A DNA stretch of 28,755 nt from Acidobacteriota bacterium (lineage in GTDB: Bacteria; Acidobacteriota; Blastocatellia; Pyrinomonadales; Pyrinomonadaceae): positions 1 to 28,755 of the forward strand of contig JADYZI010000218.1 of NCBI GenBank assembly GCA_020853255.1, given 5' to 3'. The translations under genes were made by a program, and so were the position numbers. The notes under the pieces were generated by a model. That model did not search any database and was not told the DNA's origin. It worked only from the letters and a program-made list of their open reading frames with translations. Of this stretch, positions 1 through 7,609 are shown piece by piece (positions within the stretch are counted from its first letter, which is position 1; every line of letters begins with the position of its first letter).

Positions 1-55
1 AAATACCGAAAGGTGTTTTCCTGACAACAATCGGCATGATCAATGAATTAATCAT

Positions 56-778
56 CTACACCAACACCCGCTCTTCAAAGCTCCATTCTAAATGTGGGTC
101 AAATTGTAAAACGGTTGAGCACCGCGTGCCATAGTCGGCCGTCTTGATACAGATCGCCGACACAGCCTTTTCCGCCTTGTATGAAATTCCGGTTGTTGGG
201 AGATCCTTGTCGTCGGCTGTTGATTCATCCGACAAGATGTTGAAGAGATCCTGATTCGACGTCTTGCCCGACCTAATCAGGTCCGCAAACAACGTTTTTC
301 CTTTCACGACCTTCGGCCACGGTGTATCGAGCATGTGATTGCTCAGGCCGTAAATTCCGGCAGACAATTCGCGAATTCCCTCGCCGCGGTTGGAATAATA
401 AAAGAGCTCCTGCGTCTCGCCGATCTCACCAACGAGCAGATTAAATCCCGAGTATTCGGATCCGTGTCGTTCTACGTCCGCTAAATACTCTCTCGCCGGC
501 TGCTCAGACTTTAGAAAATTGGCGACCAGATTCCCTCGTGACCGAGTTCCCGGTGGAGCGTTTGGATCACGGTAATTCGTGACCGCGGAAAATCGGCCAC
601 GGTTTGTCACACCAAGCCAAGTTCCGCCGCCCAATAGGTCACGCCCTCCGTAGATGTTCGGGAAATCTTCCCAGTACGAGGCCGCCAACGAAGGCCGCTT
701 GTAAAATTCGTCACGGTTTGCGAGTAGGATCAGTGGGTGATCAGAATCGTGCTTGAATGCAAAATATATGATGCACAT
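56..778 (-). CDS. NRDE/TANGO2 family protein
   Basis: A 240-residue protein of the NRDE (TANGO2-like) superfamily. It begins Met-Cys-Ile-Ile, carries the family's name-giving Asn-Arg-Asp-Glu at about residues 21-24 followed by a Phe-Tyr-x-Arg-Pro segment, and has the family's Gly-rich GGRD...GGGTWLG and TNYR-type motifs at about 45-70. The length is normal for bacterial members. No signal peptide or membrane segment is visible, so it is probably cytoplasmic. The molecular function of the family is not firmly known; eukaryotic TANGO2 has been linked to lipid and heme handling. It is the last gene of a minus-strand group, 17 nt downstream of the DedA/ATP-grasp fusion, and is probably co-transcribed with it. 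Family assignment is secure; role is unknown. Confidence 0.9.
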   Translation of the reverse strand: MCIIYFAFKHDSDHPLILLANRDEFYKRPSLAASYWEDFPNIYGGRDLLGGGTWLGVTNRGRFSAVTNYRDPNAPPGTRSRGNLVANFLKSEQPAREYLADVERHGSEYSGFNLLVGEIGETQELFYYSNRGEGIRELSAGIYGLSNHMLDTPWPKVVKGKTLFADLIRSGKTSNQDLFNILSDESTADDKDLPTTGISYKAEKAVSAICIKTADYGTRCSTVLQFDPHLEWSFEERVLV

Positions 779-795
779 TGACTGGCTGTCTAAAG

Positions 796-2424
796 CTAAG
801 GGACCGTTGACTGACTGATTCTAAACCCGAAAGCGAGCCGAACTAACTCCAACAACGGTGTCGGTTTTATACCGCGGTCACAATTCGCAGCTCCGATCTC
901 AAAGGCAACGCGCCATTGCCTGAACAATATTCTGTAAGCGTCCAGTAAACTGTATTGCGGATCATAGATGTTTGTCGACTCGCTCGTGACTCCGTTGAGT
1001 TCGACTATTTTGAAATTCTCGCCCCTTCGCAGATCTTCGAACGACGGTGTTCGGATGTCGAATCTGCCAAAATAAAAGCCATCGAATCCTTGGCATATCT
1101 CGTCTATCTTCCTTTCGAGAGCATCGGATTTGAGCCGCGAGCCGTCGAGGAAGATGGCTCCTCGCGAATGAGTACCGATGTCGATCAGCTTAATAGTTTC
1201 GTGCTCCGAGGGCACGTCACCTAGCCTATCCCGGTTTTGTTCGAAGTATTTCTCCGCAAGACAGACCGCGCGGGCGTCATTCAAGATCAGATCTTCAAGA
1301 CTAGACCTGCCGTCACCGATTAGCGTTGGAAAATGCTTTTCGGTGATCGAGAAAATGTTCCCGCGACCGTCATTTGGGTACCGATGATAAAAGATGCTGA
1401 CCTCCTTGCCGGGTGCGAACTCCTGAAGAATCAAGTCGGAATCCCTCGACAAAAGTTCCGCCTCCAGGCCATCCGATGAACCAATAATCTTCACGCCCAT
1501 TCCGCGTTCGCCGGCATCGGGTTTCAGGACAAGCGGAAACTTTAGTCCATTTTCGTAAATGAACTTTCGCGCCTTGAGCAGTTTTTCACCTTGTGAAAGC
1601 TTGCCGTTGATCAGTGTATGCGAAAGCATAAATCCACCCGCCTTTACGGATTCATTCAGGCCCTTGTATATTTCATTCTTCGACTCACCCGTAAAGCCGC
1701 CGGCCGGAATCGCTGGATTGACAGCCGTAAAAGCCGTCAGACTCCTGTATTTAACTGCAAGACGAAGGATGTAAACCGCAACCGGTGCATAGAACACTTG
1801 CAGCGGCCAAAATTCCCATTTCGTGATGCGTTTGATTCGACCAACCAGCAGACGCTGGTTTCTCCTCGAAGTGTACTTAAAATTGACGCGAATCGCGATG
1901 GCAGTAACGATCAGTCCCAAGAGCGCATTCTGCGGGAAAAAAAATGATTCGGAAAATGCTGTCGATCCGACAAGGATCGGCGTCCATATCGCCGACGCTA
2001 GCAGGAAGTAAAACACGAACTTCGCGAAGTCTGTCCGTAATGCTCCGGCAAGTAAATATGTCGGGAGCCGAAGGCCCGAAACGAAACGGCTCATAAACAC
2101 GGCGGCAGCTCCGTGTCTTGCAAGCCAGCTGGACGCTTTGGCAACCGTCGAGTCCGAGATAAACTGCTTCACGAATCTGCTGTCGAAAATACGACTTCCA
2201 AATTTCCTCCCAGCGGCATAAAGAAGAACATCGCCCGCGAAAATGCCGAGAAAACAGGCAGTGAGTGCTAACGCAAAGCTCATTCGCCCGGTTGCGGCGG
2301 CGGTTCCGGCGAGCAGACACGCTGCATCCTCGCTTACAAACGTGCCGAAGAAAAAGACGAAAAACAGAGTGGCGGCCGGGACATCCGGCACGCCGCCTTG
2401 AAGGATGTGCGAAAGATCAAACAT
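796..2424 (-). CDS. DedA/VTT membrane domain fused to ATP-grasp ligase domain
   Basis: A 542-residue two-part protein. Residues about 1-215 are hydrophobic and match the DedA/SNARE-associated VTT family, with an early acidic pair (SEDAAC) and the Arg-Phe-x-x-Gly-x-Arg signature near residue 113-120 followed by a Leu-Ala-Gly. These proteins act in the inner membrane and some flip polyprenyl phosphate or phospholipid. Residues about 260-510 look like an ATP-grasp ligase: a PLVLKPDAGERGMGV nucleotide-binding segment, a LQEFAPGKEVSIF segment, a PTLIGDGRSS segment and a late acidic/Asn motif (VELNGVTSES) expected to hold Mg-ATP. Substrate is unknown. The start overlaps the stop of the upstream DoxX gene by 4 nt (ATGA), implying translational coupling. 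The fusion would place a ligase on a lipid-transport membrane module. Confidence 0.82.
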   Translation of the reverse strand: MFDLSHILQGGVPDVPAATLFFVFFFGTFVSEDAACLLAGTAAATGRMSFALALTACFLGIFAGDVLLYAAGRKFGSRIFDSRFVKQFISDSTVAKASSWLARHGAAAVFMSRFVSGLRLPTYLLAGALRTDFAKFVFYFLLASAIWTPILVGSTAFSESFFFPQNALLGLIVTAIAIRVNFKYTSRRNQRLLVGRIKRITKWEFWPLQVFYAPVAVYILRLAVKYRSLTAFTAVNPAIPAGGFTGESKNEIYKGLNESVKAGGFMLSHTLINGKLSQGEKLLKARKFIYENGLKFPLVLKPDAGERGMGVKIIGSSDGLEAELLSRDSDLILQEFAPGKEVSIFYHRYPNDGRGNIFSITEKHFPTLIGDGRSSLEDLILNDARAVCLAEKYFEQNRDRLGDVPSEHETIKLIDIGTHSRGAIFLDGSRLKSDALERKIDEICQGFDGFYFGRFDIRTPSFEDLRRGENFKIVELNGVTSESTNIYDPQYSLLDAYRILFRQWRVAFEIGAANCDRGIKPTPLLELVRLAFGFRISQSTVP

Positions 2425-2825
2425 CAGAATGCATGTCCTAATATCGGTAGCTCTTTGCGGTGTATCAGCAGTACGATAGAACTTAAGACAAACACCGTTA
2501 ATGCCAGGCCGAACAGTAACCCACCGTCGTCCCTAACGACTAATCCGAGCATTGTCAGGTGGCTCACGATCGCGCCCGAGATAGTTCCGAGAGCAATGAA
2601 TGAGCCAATCCACGCCGTGATCGGAATGAGCAATAAAATAACGGCGAATAGTTCGGCCACACCTGAACCGATGCGGCCGTAAGCCTCTAAGTCCGGTCCC
2701 ATTAGCGTTGTGAAGATGTATTTCGACTCTTCCGCACCTGTGAACTTGAAGAAGAGCGTTTGAAATAAAATGATCGCCACGATAATGCGGCAGACCCAGC
2801 TAGTGATCATTGTTTTTGATGACAT
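2424..2825 (-). CDS. DoxX-like small integral membrane protein
   Basis: A 133-residue protein with four predicted membrane helices, a Phe-Lys-Phe-Thr-Gly-Ala segment at the end of the first helix, and a GSGVAELFAVILLL second helix, which is the pattern of DoxX/DoxX-like proteins. The family has varied roles (thiosulfate-quinone oxidoreductase subunit, oxidoreductase partners); none is specific here. A longer frame reaches 2903, but the ATG at 2825 has a good ribosome site (CGGAG, 8 nt upstream) and begins just before the first hydrophobic helix, so I use it. Its stop overlaps the next gene's start by 4 nt. Gap to the upstream DinB-like gene is 100 nt with no clear signal. Confidence 0.78.
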   Translation of the reverse strand: MSSKTMITSWVCRIIVAIILFQTLFFKFTGAEESKYIFTTLMGPDLEAYGRIGSGVAELFAVILLLIPITAWIGSFIALGTISGAIVSHLTMLGLVVRDDGGLLFGLALTVFVLSSIVLLIHRKELPILGHAF

Positions 2826-2925
2826 TGATTTTCTCCGAATTTCTACTTTGAGACCTATCTTATAAGCCGGTCGGTAAAGCCACGATCCGCGAAGTAGCCT
2901 CAAGACCGCAACTCCAAATCAGGCC

Positions 2926-3477
2926 TCAAGCGGCCTTGGTTTTCCAATACTCGAGCGTCGAAGGCGCAACACCGAAATGTTCCATTACGGTGATGCCGAA
3001 GCCCGCCAGTTTTTCCGCGATCAACGCATGATGATGTACCGTGTGACTGTTAATGAATTCGAGCTCGCGTGCGACACTAGACGGCTGCCAGGTCGTTAGA
3101 TCTACCTCCGAGCGAACGTAGACAAGGCGATCCAGGTCCTCGTCGGTGAGACTGCACATTCGGCACATTGCAAGACCCAGCTTCTCGACCGCGTATCCGC
3201 GATCGATCTCGATGCGAGCGTCGCGTTCTCGGGCGTTGTAATCGATTCTCCGTCCGTCAACGCCGTTTAAGAAGTTGTTCACAAAATCCAGATTGTGTCG
3301 GAAATGCCCGCCTACGCTGCCGGTACCGTTCGCAGACCTTCGATATGTAACATCGTCCAGGCGCTCGATCAGTTCACGGCCGCGTTCGAGCTCAACGACC
3401 ACGCTCCGCAGTACCGAATTGTCCGTTTGTAAACAAATGCCTGGGTCTATCATCGGCCTATTTGGCGCGCAACACAC
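2926..3477 (-). CDS. DinB/YfiT-like putative metal-dependent protein
   Basis: A 183-residue helical protein resembling the DinB/YfiT four-helix-bundle superfamily. It has the expected spaced histidines: one in GGHFRHNLDF (about residues 56-63) and a cluster in INSHTVHHHALI (about 145-155), which in the family bind a divalent metal. Members are often thiol-dependent transferases or of unknown function. I keep the GTG at 3477 because GAGGGG lies 5 nt upstream and a promoter-like element (see 3493-3522) would put transcription start about 10 nt upstream; an ATG at 3453 is the alternative. It is first in the minus-strand group leading to DoxX, DedA/ATP-grasp and NRDE. Confidence 0.72.
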   Translation of the reverse strand: MCCAPNRPMIDPGICLQTDNSVLRSVVVELERGRELIERLDDVTYRRSANGTGSVGGHFRHNLDFVNNFLNGVDGRRIDYNARERDARIEIDRGYAVEKLGLAMCRMCSLTDEDLDRLVYVRSEVDLTTWQPSSVARELEFINSHTVHHHALIAEKLAGFGITVMEHFGVAPSTLEYWKTKAA

Positions 3478-3492
3478 TCGCCCCTCGCAAAG

Positions 3493-3522
3493 AACAATTC
3501 CGCCATTCGCTGCATTTATTCC
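3493..3522 (-). promoter_or_regulatory. ECF-type promoter candidate for the DinB-like operon
   Basis: Read on the minus strand, GGAATAA (3522-3516) is followed at position 23 by GAATTGTT (3500-3493). Spacing and boxes match the other candidates in this window. Predicted start of transcription is around 3488-3485, about 10 nt before the GTG start. It stands back-to-back with the spondin-gene promoter at 3536. Confidence 0.55.
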
Positions 3523-3535
3523 GGCGATCCTTTTT

Positions 3536-3565
3536 GGAATATCAGGTTCGCCATCCGGGATTTAC
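3536..3565 (+). promoter_or_regulatory. ECF-type promoter candidate for spondin-domain gene
   Basis: GGAATAT (3536-3542) is followed exactly at position 24 by GATTTAC (3559-3565), the same layout as the 25160 element. It would give a leader of about 65 nt before the ATG at 3636. The first box differs from the consensus at its last base. Confidence 0.5.
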
Positions 3566-3635
3566 GACACTGAAACTCGGCGGACTCCGGGGTATTTCCG
3601 CGAGTCATTTTAGTAACTAATAACGGAGACAATTT

Positions 3636-4352
3636 ATGAAGAAGCAAAAATATGTGGTCGGCCTCGCTGTTGTTGCAGCGCTGGTTTTGGGCATTCAGGC
3701 ATTTGCTAAAAAAGGGAAAAAGCAGGCGACCTTTAAGGTTCGCGTGGAGAATATTTCCAATCCGGATGGACTAGAAACCGATGGCGGCACGAAGTATTCG
3801 TTCGCTCTCTCTCCCGGCCTGTTTATCGTGAATCACAAAAAGCAGTATTTCTTTGACGAAGGCAAGAGAGCGGACATGGCTCTGGAACTACAGGCCGAGG
3901 ACGGGAATCCTGAGACGCTTTCAAAGAAGCTTCTCACCAAGGTGGGTTCGATCAACATGGGCGTTTTCAACACGCCGGCGGGTGCCGATAAACCCGGTCC
4001 CCTGCTTCCCGGTAACGTTTACGAATTCTCGTTCGCGGGTACCGAGGGAATGAAGTTTAACCTCATCGCAATGTATGGCCAGTCGAATGACCTTTTCTAT
4101 GCACCGCGACAGGCACTGGACCTTTTTGATAACAACGGCAATCCGCTCAACGGCGACATTACCGACAAACTCCTGCTATGGGATGCAGGTACGGAGGTCA
4201 ATCAGGCTCCCGGTTTCGGCGACGAACAGGCGCCACGTCAGAAAATGGCGAACACGGGCAAAGCCGAGAAAGGCGTCGTTCAACTTGTTAAGGACGGGTT
4301 CAATTATCCAAACACTAAGGACGTCTTGCGAGTGACCATCACGGCCCAGTAA
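3636..4352 (+). CDS. Exported spondin-domain protein
   Basis: A 238-residue protein with a Sec signal peptide (Lys-rich start, hydrophobic core, Ala-Phe-Ala end near residue 24) and a Spondin_N-like domain covering about residues 30-238. Diagnostic segments are VRVENIS near the start, LSPGLFIVN, the NDLFYAP segment near residue 150, LFDNNGNPLNGDIT, and LWDAGTEVNQAPGFGDEQAPRQ-type sequence toward the C terminus. Bacterial spondin-domain proteins are secreted or surface proteins of unsettled function; in animals the domain occurs in matrix proteins. The ATG is preceded by CGGAG with 7 nt spacing. It is followed after 84 nt by the exported GlcG-cupin gene. Assignment is firm; role is unknown. 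Confidence 0.88.
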   Translation: MKKQKYVVGLAVVAALVLGIQAFAKKGKKQATFKVRVENISNPDGLETDGGTKYSFALSPGLFIVNHKKQYFFDEGKRADMALELQAEDGNPETLSKKLLTKVGSINMGVFNTPAGADKPGPLLPGNVYEFSFAGTEGMKFNLIAMYGQSNDLFYAPRQALDLFDNNGNPLNGDITDKLLLWDAGTEVNQAPGFGDEQAPRQKMANTGKAEKGVVQLVKDGFNYPNTKDVLRVTITAQ

Positions 4353-4367
4353 CGGCAAGGAATACGG

Positions 4368-4417
4368 CGGCCTGAAGGTGACCGAATCGCGATTTCAAAC
4401 GCGTCACCGTCGGGCCG
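4368..4417 (+). repeat. Imperfect intergenic hairpin
   Basis: CGGCC (4368-4372) and GGTGAC (4377-4382) pair with GTCACC (4403-4408) and GGCCG (4413-4417), separated by a 4x4 internal loop. It lies between the spondin and GlcG-cupin genes. No T-run follows, so it is not an ordinary terminator; it may stabilise or process the transcript. Confidence 0.5.
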
Positions 4418-4436
4418 TCGATCATTGGAGAATATC

Positions 4437-5291
4437 GTGCGAAATACTTTGAAATTATTAGTCGCCGCACTGTGCATATTTGCAGCGTCGGTTTCCGCCC
4501 AAACGTTTGACAAAAAATCGATCACCCTCGAAGGCGCCCGGGCTGTCATTTCCGCAGCAAAGGCGTTTGCTAATACGAACAACGCACCCGGCGGCGTGAT
4601 AGCCGTTGTCGATGACGGCGGTAACCTTGTCGCTCTTGAACGCCTCGACGGCACCTTCACCGCCGGAGCGAATATTTCCGTGGGAAAGGCGAAAACCGCG
4701 GTGATGTTCAAGCGGCCGACCAAGGTCTTCGAAGACATCATTAAGAACGGCCGGACATCGATGGTTACTTTACCGGACTTCACTCCGCTGCAAGGCGGTG
4801 TGCCGATTACTGTCAACGGCCAGATTATCGGAGGCGTTGGCGTATCGGGAGTTGCGTCGGCGCAGCAGGATGAGGAACTTGCGTTGGCAGGAGCGGCGAC
4901 GCTGGGCGGTGAAAAGGCATTGGCAGTAACGTTCTTTGACGGCAAAACCGTCAGCGACGCTTTTGCAAAAGGAGCCGTCCTAAGCGGCGCAAGAAACGGC
5001 GAGAACTATATGGTTCACGCCTCACGCCGTGAAAAGGCGGGCCTGTCTGAAGTTCACGACCTGGATACCGATATTATTTACGTTCTCGACGGCACCGCAA
5101 CGGTCGTTACTGGAGGGAAGTCGGTCGATCCGAAAACGATCGAACCTGGGGAGCATCGTGGTGCCTCAATAGAAGGCGGCGAAACGCGGCAGTTGAGAAA
5201 GGGCGACGTCTTGATCGTACCAAGAGGTACCCCGAACTGGTTCAAGCAGGTCGACGGAACGTTTCTCTATTACGTCGTCAAAGTGCGTTAG
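4437..5291 (+). CDS. Exported GlcG/HbpS-like domain fused to a cupin
   Basis: A 284-residue exported protein. A signal peptide ends near ASVSA-Q (about residue 21). Residues about 24-150 form a GlcG/HbpS-like (DUF336) domain: ITLEGARAVISAA, VAVVDDGG-type strand, GKAKTA segment and GGVPI...GGVGVSG near the end. Residues about 180-284 form a cupin barrel with the AGLSEVHDLDTDIIYVLDGTA-type and IVPRGTPNWF-type motifs. GlcG-like domains bind heme or small acids in some proteins; the cupin partner could be catalytic or a sensor. I prefer GTG at 4437 because GGAG is 6 nt upstream and it gives a clean signal peptide; TTG at 4425 is less likely. Probably transcribed with the spondin and gluconolactonase genes. 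Confidence 0.8.
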   Translation: MRNTLKLLVAALCIFAASVSAQTFDKKSITLEGARAVISAAKAFANTNNAPGGVIAVVDDGGNLVALERLDGTFTAGANISVGKAKTAVMFKRPTKVFEDIIKNGRTSMVTLPDFTPLQGGVPITVNGQIIGGVGVSGVASAQQDEELALAGAATLGGEKALAVTFFDGKTVSDAFAKGAVLSGARNGENYMVHASRREKAGLSEVHDLDTDIIYVLDGTATVVTGGKSVDPKTIEPGEHRGASIEGGETRQLRKGDVLIVPRGTPNWFKQVDGTFLYYVVKVR

Positions 5292-5300
5292 GAAGTCTCA

Positions 5301-5360
5301 TCGCGGAGACGCGGAGAGCGGAGAGACCGTTTTGGCTTCTCCGCCTTCGCGGGAAAACCG
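5301..5360 (+). repeat. GC-rich palindromic intergenic repeat
   Basis: The 90-nt gap before the SMP-30 gene holds purine-rich CGCGGAGACGCGGAGAGCGG-type units facing TTCTCCGCCTTCGCGG. GCGGAGA (5318-5324) pairs with TCTCCGC (5338-5344). It looks like a short dispersed REP-like element rather than a terminator, as no T-run follows. Confidence 0.55.
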
Positions 5361-5381
5361 TACTAACGGAGAGTAATTATC

Positions 5382-6995
5382 ATGATAAAGATCATTTGGG
5401 CATTTCTCATCACACTATTTATATCCACCTACGCGACCGCTCAGAACACCCCGGGCGGAAAGCCCGATGCCGTGGTCGATCTTGCTACAGCGGCGGGCGT
5501 ACGACTCGTTGCCGGGCAATGGAAATACAACGATACCAAGATCGTCGAAACGAGTTTCAATTCGGCCGGTGCAGACAATCAGCCTTCCGGGCCTGCGGTA
5601 AAAACCTACGACTACACACCTAAGGCCGGCGTTTCTGGATACGACGATTCGCAATGGGAGGTCGTACCGGCGGTTGATCTTCAAAGACGGCGCGGCAACG
5701 GGCGTCTCTCGTTCAATTGGTACCGCATCAATCTGACGATCCCAGAATCAGTGAATGGATTTTCGACGTCAGGTTCGACTGTTGCATTTCAAACGGCCCT
5801 GGATGACTACGCCGAGGTCTGGGTAAACGGAGAACTTGCACGTTTTCTCGGTCAAAATGGCGGTAGTGTCGTTGCCGGTTGGAACGCTCCGAATCGACTT
5901 ATCGTCGGTCGGGATGTGAAGCCCGGACAGAAGATACAACTTGCGATCTTCGGCATCAACGGTCCGATCTCGAATCCGCCGACAAATTTCATATGGGTGC
6001 GCGAGGCCAAACTCGATTTTTACAAACGAGAGACAAACGGCCCGATCGCGATCACACCCAGCGAGGTAAACGTCGAGGTAATTCGTCACAGCGATGCCCT
6101 GAACAAGATCGTCGGGCCGAACCCGAAGATATTCAAACTCGCCGAAGGCTTTCAATTCACTGAAGGGCCGGTGTGGACCATGGAAGGTTTGCTTTTCAGT
6201 GATCCGAACGCGAATAAGATCTACAAATACTCGAAGGATGGCAAACTCAGCGTCTTCAAAACGCCGAGCGGGTATTCGGGCGCGGATATAGCCGAATATC
6301 GCCAGCCAGGCTCGAACGGCATAACGCTCGATCCCGAAGGCAACATCGTTTTTAACCAGCATGGCAACCGACGCGTCGTCCGGGTCGAAGAAGACGACAG
6401 CGAAGCGGTGATTGTTGACAAGTTCGAGGGGAAGAAATTAAACAGCCCGAACGATCTTGTCTATCGCTCGGACGGCACGCTTTTCTTCACCGATCCAAAC
6501 TTCGGCCTGCCGAAATTTGGAGATGACAAGCGTAAAGAATTAGCGCATACAGGGGTTTACTCGCTCTACAACGGAAAGTTGCAATTGCTCACGACAGAGT
6601 TCACCGGGCCCAATGGAATTGCTCTCTCGCCCGACGAAAAATATCTCTACGTCGGCAATTGGGACGATAACAAAAAGACGGTCTACCGCTACGAATTACA
6701 GCCGGACGGGACAGTGAAAAACGGCAAGCTGTTTTTTGATTTCACCCCGATCAAGGGCGAGGATGCTATCGACGGGGTTAAGGTTGACGTCGAAGGGAAC
6801 GTTTATGTTTCCGCACCCGGCGGATTACAGGTCATTTCGCCCGAAGGCAAACACCTCGGCACCATCATCTCGCCGCAGCACGTCCACAACATGGCCTGGG
6901 GCGATGACGACGGAAAAACACTTTATCTAACGGCACGAACCGGGCTTTACAGGATTCGCCTGAACATCGCTGGTGTCCGTCCAAAGTTAAAATGA
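5382..6995 (+). CDS. Exported SMP-30/gluconolactonase with N-terminal beta-sandwich domain
   Basis: A 537-residue exported protein. Signal peptide at residues 1-20 (ends ATA-Q). Residues about 40-215 look like a galactose-binding-like beta-sandwich, as in sugar-binding domains of beta-galactosidases (YDDSQWEVV, FNWYRINLTIP, DDYAEVWVNGE). Residues about 245-530 form an SMP-30/gluconolactonase beta-propeller; likely metal ligands are Glu261 (TEGPVW), Asn357 (SPNDL), Asn411 (GPNGIAL) and Asp464 (DGVKVD). The expected reaction is hydrolysis of sugar lactones such as glucono-1,5-lactone outside the cytoplasm. ATG at 5382 follows CGGAGAG. The stop overlaps the next start (ATGA). It may consume lactone formed by sugar oxidation; a glucose 1-dehydrogenase lies at 26253. 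Confidence 0.86.
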   Translation: MIKIIWAFLITLFISTYATAQNTPGGKPDAVVDLATAAGVRLVAGQWKYNDTKIVETSFNSAGADNQPSGPAVKTYDYTPKAGVSGYDDSQWEVVPAVDLQRRRGNGRLSFNWYRINLTIPESVNGFSTSGSTVAFQTALDDYAEVWVNGELARFLGQNGGSVVAGWNAPNRLIVGRDVKPGQKIQLAIFGINGPISNPPTNFIWVREAKLDFYKRETNGPIAITPSEVNVEVIRHSDALNKIVGPNPKIFKLAEGFQFTEGPVWTMEGLLFSDPNANKIYKYSKDGKLSVFKTPSGYSGADIAEYRQPGSNGITLDPEGNIVFNQHGNRRVVRVEEDDSEAVIVDKFEGKKLNSPNDLVYRSDGTLFFTDPNFGLPKFGDDKRKELAHTGVYSLYNGKLQLLTTEFTGPNGIALSPDEKYLYVGNWDDNKKTVYRYELQPDGTVKNGKLFFDFTPIKGEDAIDGVKVDVEGNVYVSAPGGLQVISPEGKHLGTIISPQHVHNMAWGDDDGKTLYLTARTGLYRIRLNIAGVRPKLK

Positions 6996-7609
6996 ACATC
7001 GCTGACCTCACTCAAGCGATAGATGGGAAAAGGTCCGAAGTGCCGGCAGAACGCTCTATGCTCGTCGGCATTTCGGGGATAGACGCGAGCGGCAAAGGCT
7101 ATGTCACCGCTAAACTTGCCGAGCAGATAAAAAATCGAAATGTGGCCGTCATCAATGTCGACGGCTGGCTTAATCTTCCGGATGTTCGCTTCGATCCTTC
7201 ACGTCCGGCTGAAAAGTTTTACGAAAACGCCCTCCGGCTGGACGAAATGTTCGAGTGGCTAATATTGCCGCTGAAAGAAAACCGCAGCGTTGATATTTCA
7301 ATGGACTACACCGAAGAAACTGCGACCGAGTATCGCCCGGATCGTTACAAATTCGACGATATCGAAATAATTCTTCTCGAAGGGATCTTTCTATTCAAAC
7401 GCAAATACGCCAGTCTTTTAGATCTGAAAATATGGATCGATTGCTTCTTCGAGACCGCGTTACGCCGGGCGATTTCACGTGCTCCGGAAGGACTGCCGAG
7501 CGATGAGACTATCCGGGCGTACGAAACCATTTACTTCCCCGCCCAACGGCGGTATTTCAAGAACGACCTGCCTAAAAACTCCGCCGATATCGTGTTCGAA
7601 AACGGCTGA
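6992..7609 (+). CDS. Uridine kinase-like P-loop kinase
   Basis: A 205-residue cytoplasmic P-loop protein. The Walker A motif GISGIDASGKGYV lies at about residues 27-39, followed by an INVDGWLNLP segment that matches the Asp-containing second motif of uridine kinase/phosphoribulokinase-type enzymes, then ILLEGIFLF (Walker B-like, about 121-130). The exact substrate cannot be told from sequence; uridine, pantothenate-like or sugar substrates are all possible in this superfamily. The start overlaps the gluconolactonase stop by 4 nt, so translation is probably coupled. The stop codon abuts the stop of the converging regulator gene with no gap (TGATCA at 7607-7612). Confidence 0.78.
   Translation: MNIADLTQAIDGKRSEVPAERSMLVGISGIDASGKGYVTAKLAEQIKNRNVAVINVDGWLNLPDVRFDPSRPAEKFYENALRLDEMFEWLILPLKENRSVDISMDYTEETATEYRPDRYKFDDIEIILLEGIFLFKRKYASLLDLKIWIDCFFETALRRAISRAPEGLPSDETIRAYETIYFPAQRRYFKNDLPKNSADIVFENG

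Noticed and set aside
401..407. GGAATAA on the plus strand inside the NRDE gene
   Set aside because: No second box at the right spacing and no plus-strand gene downstream; chance match in coding sequence. The in-gene copies near 10553, 19283 and 21530 were rejected for the same reason.
4359..4398. GGAATAC upstream of the GlcG-cupin gene as a further ECF promoter
   Set aside because: The only similar second boxes start at positions 26 or 33 from the first G, not 23-24, and lie within a hairpin. The gene is more likely transcribed from the spondin promoter.
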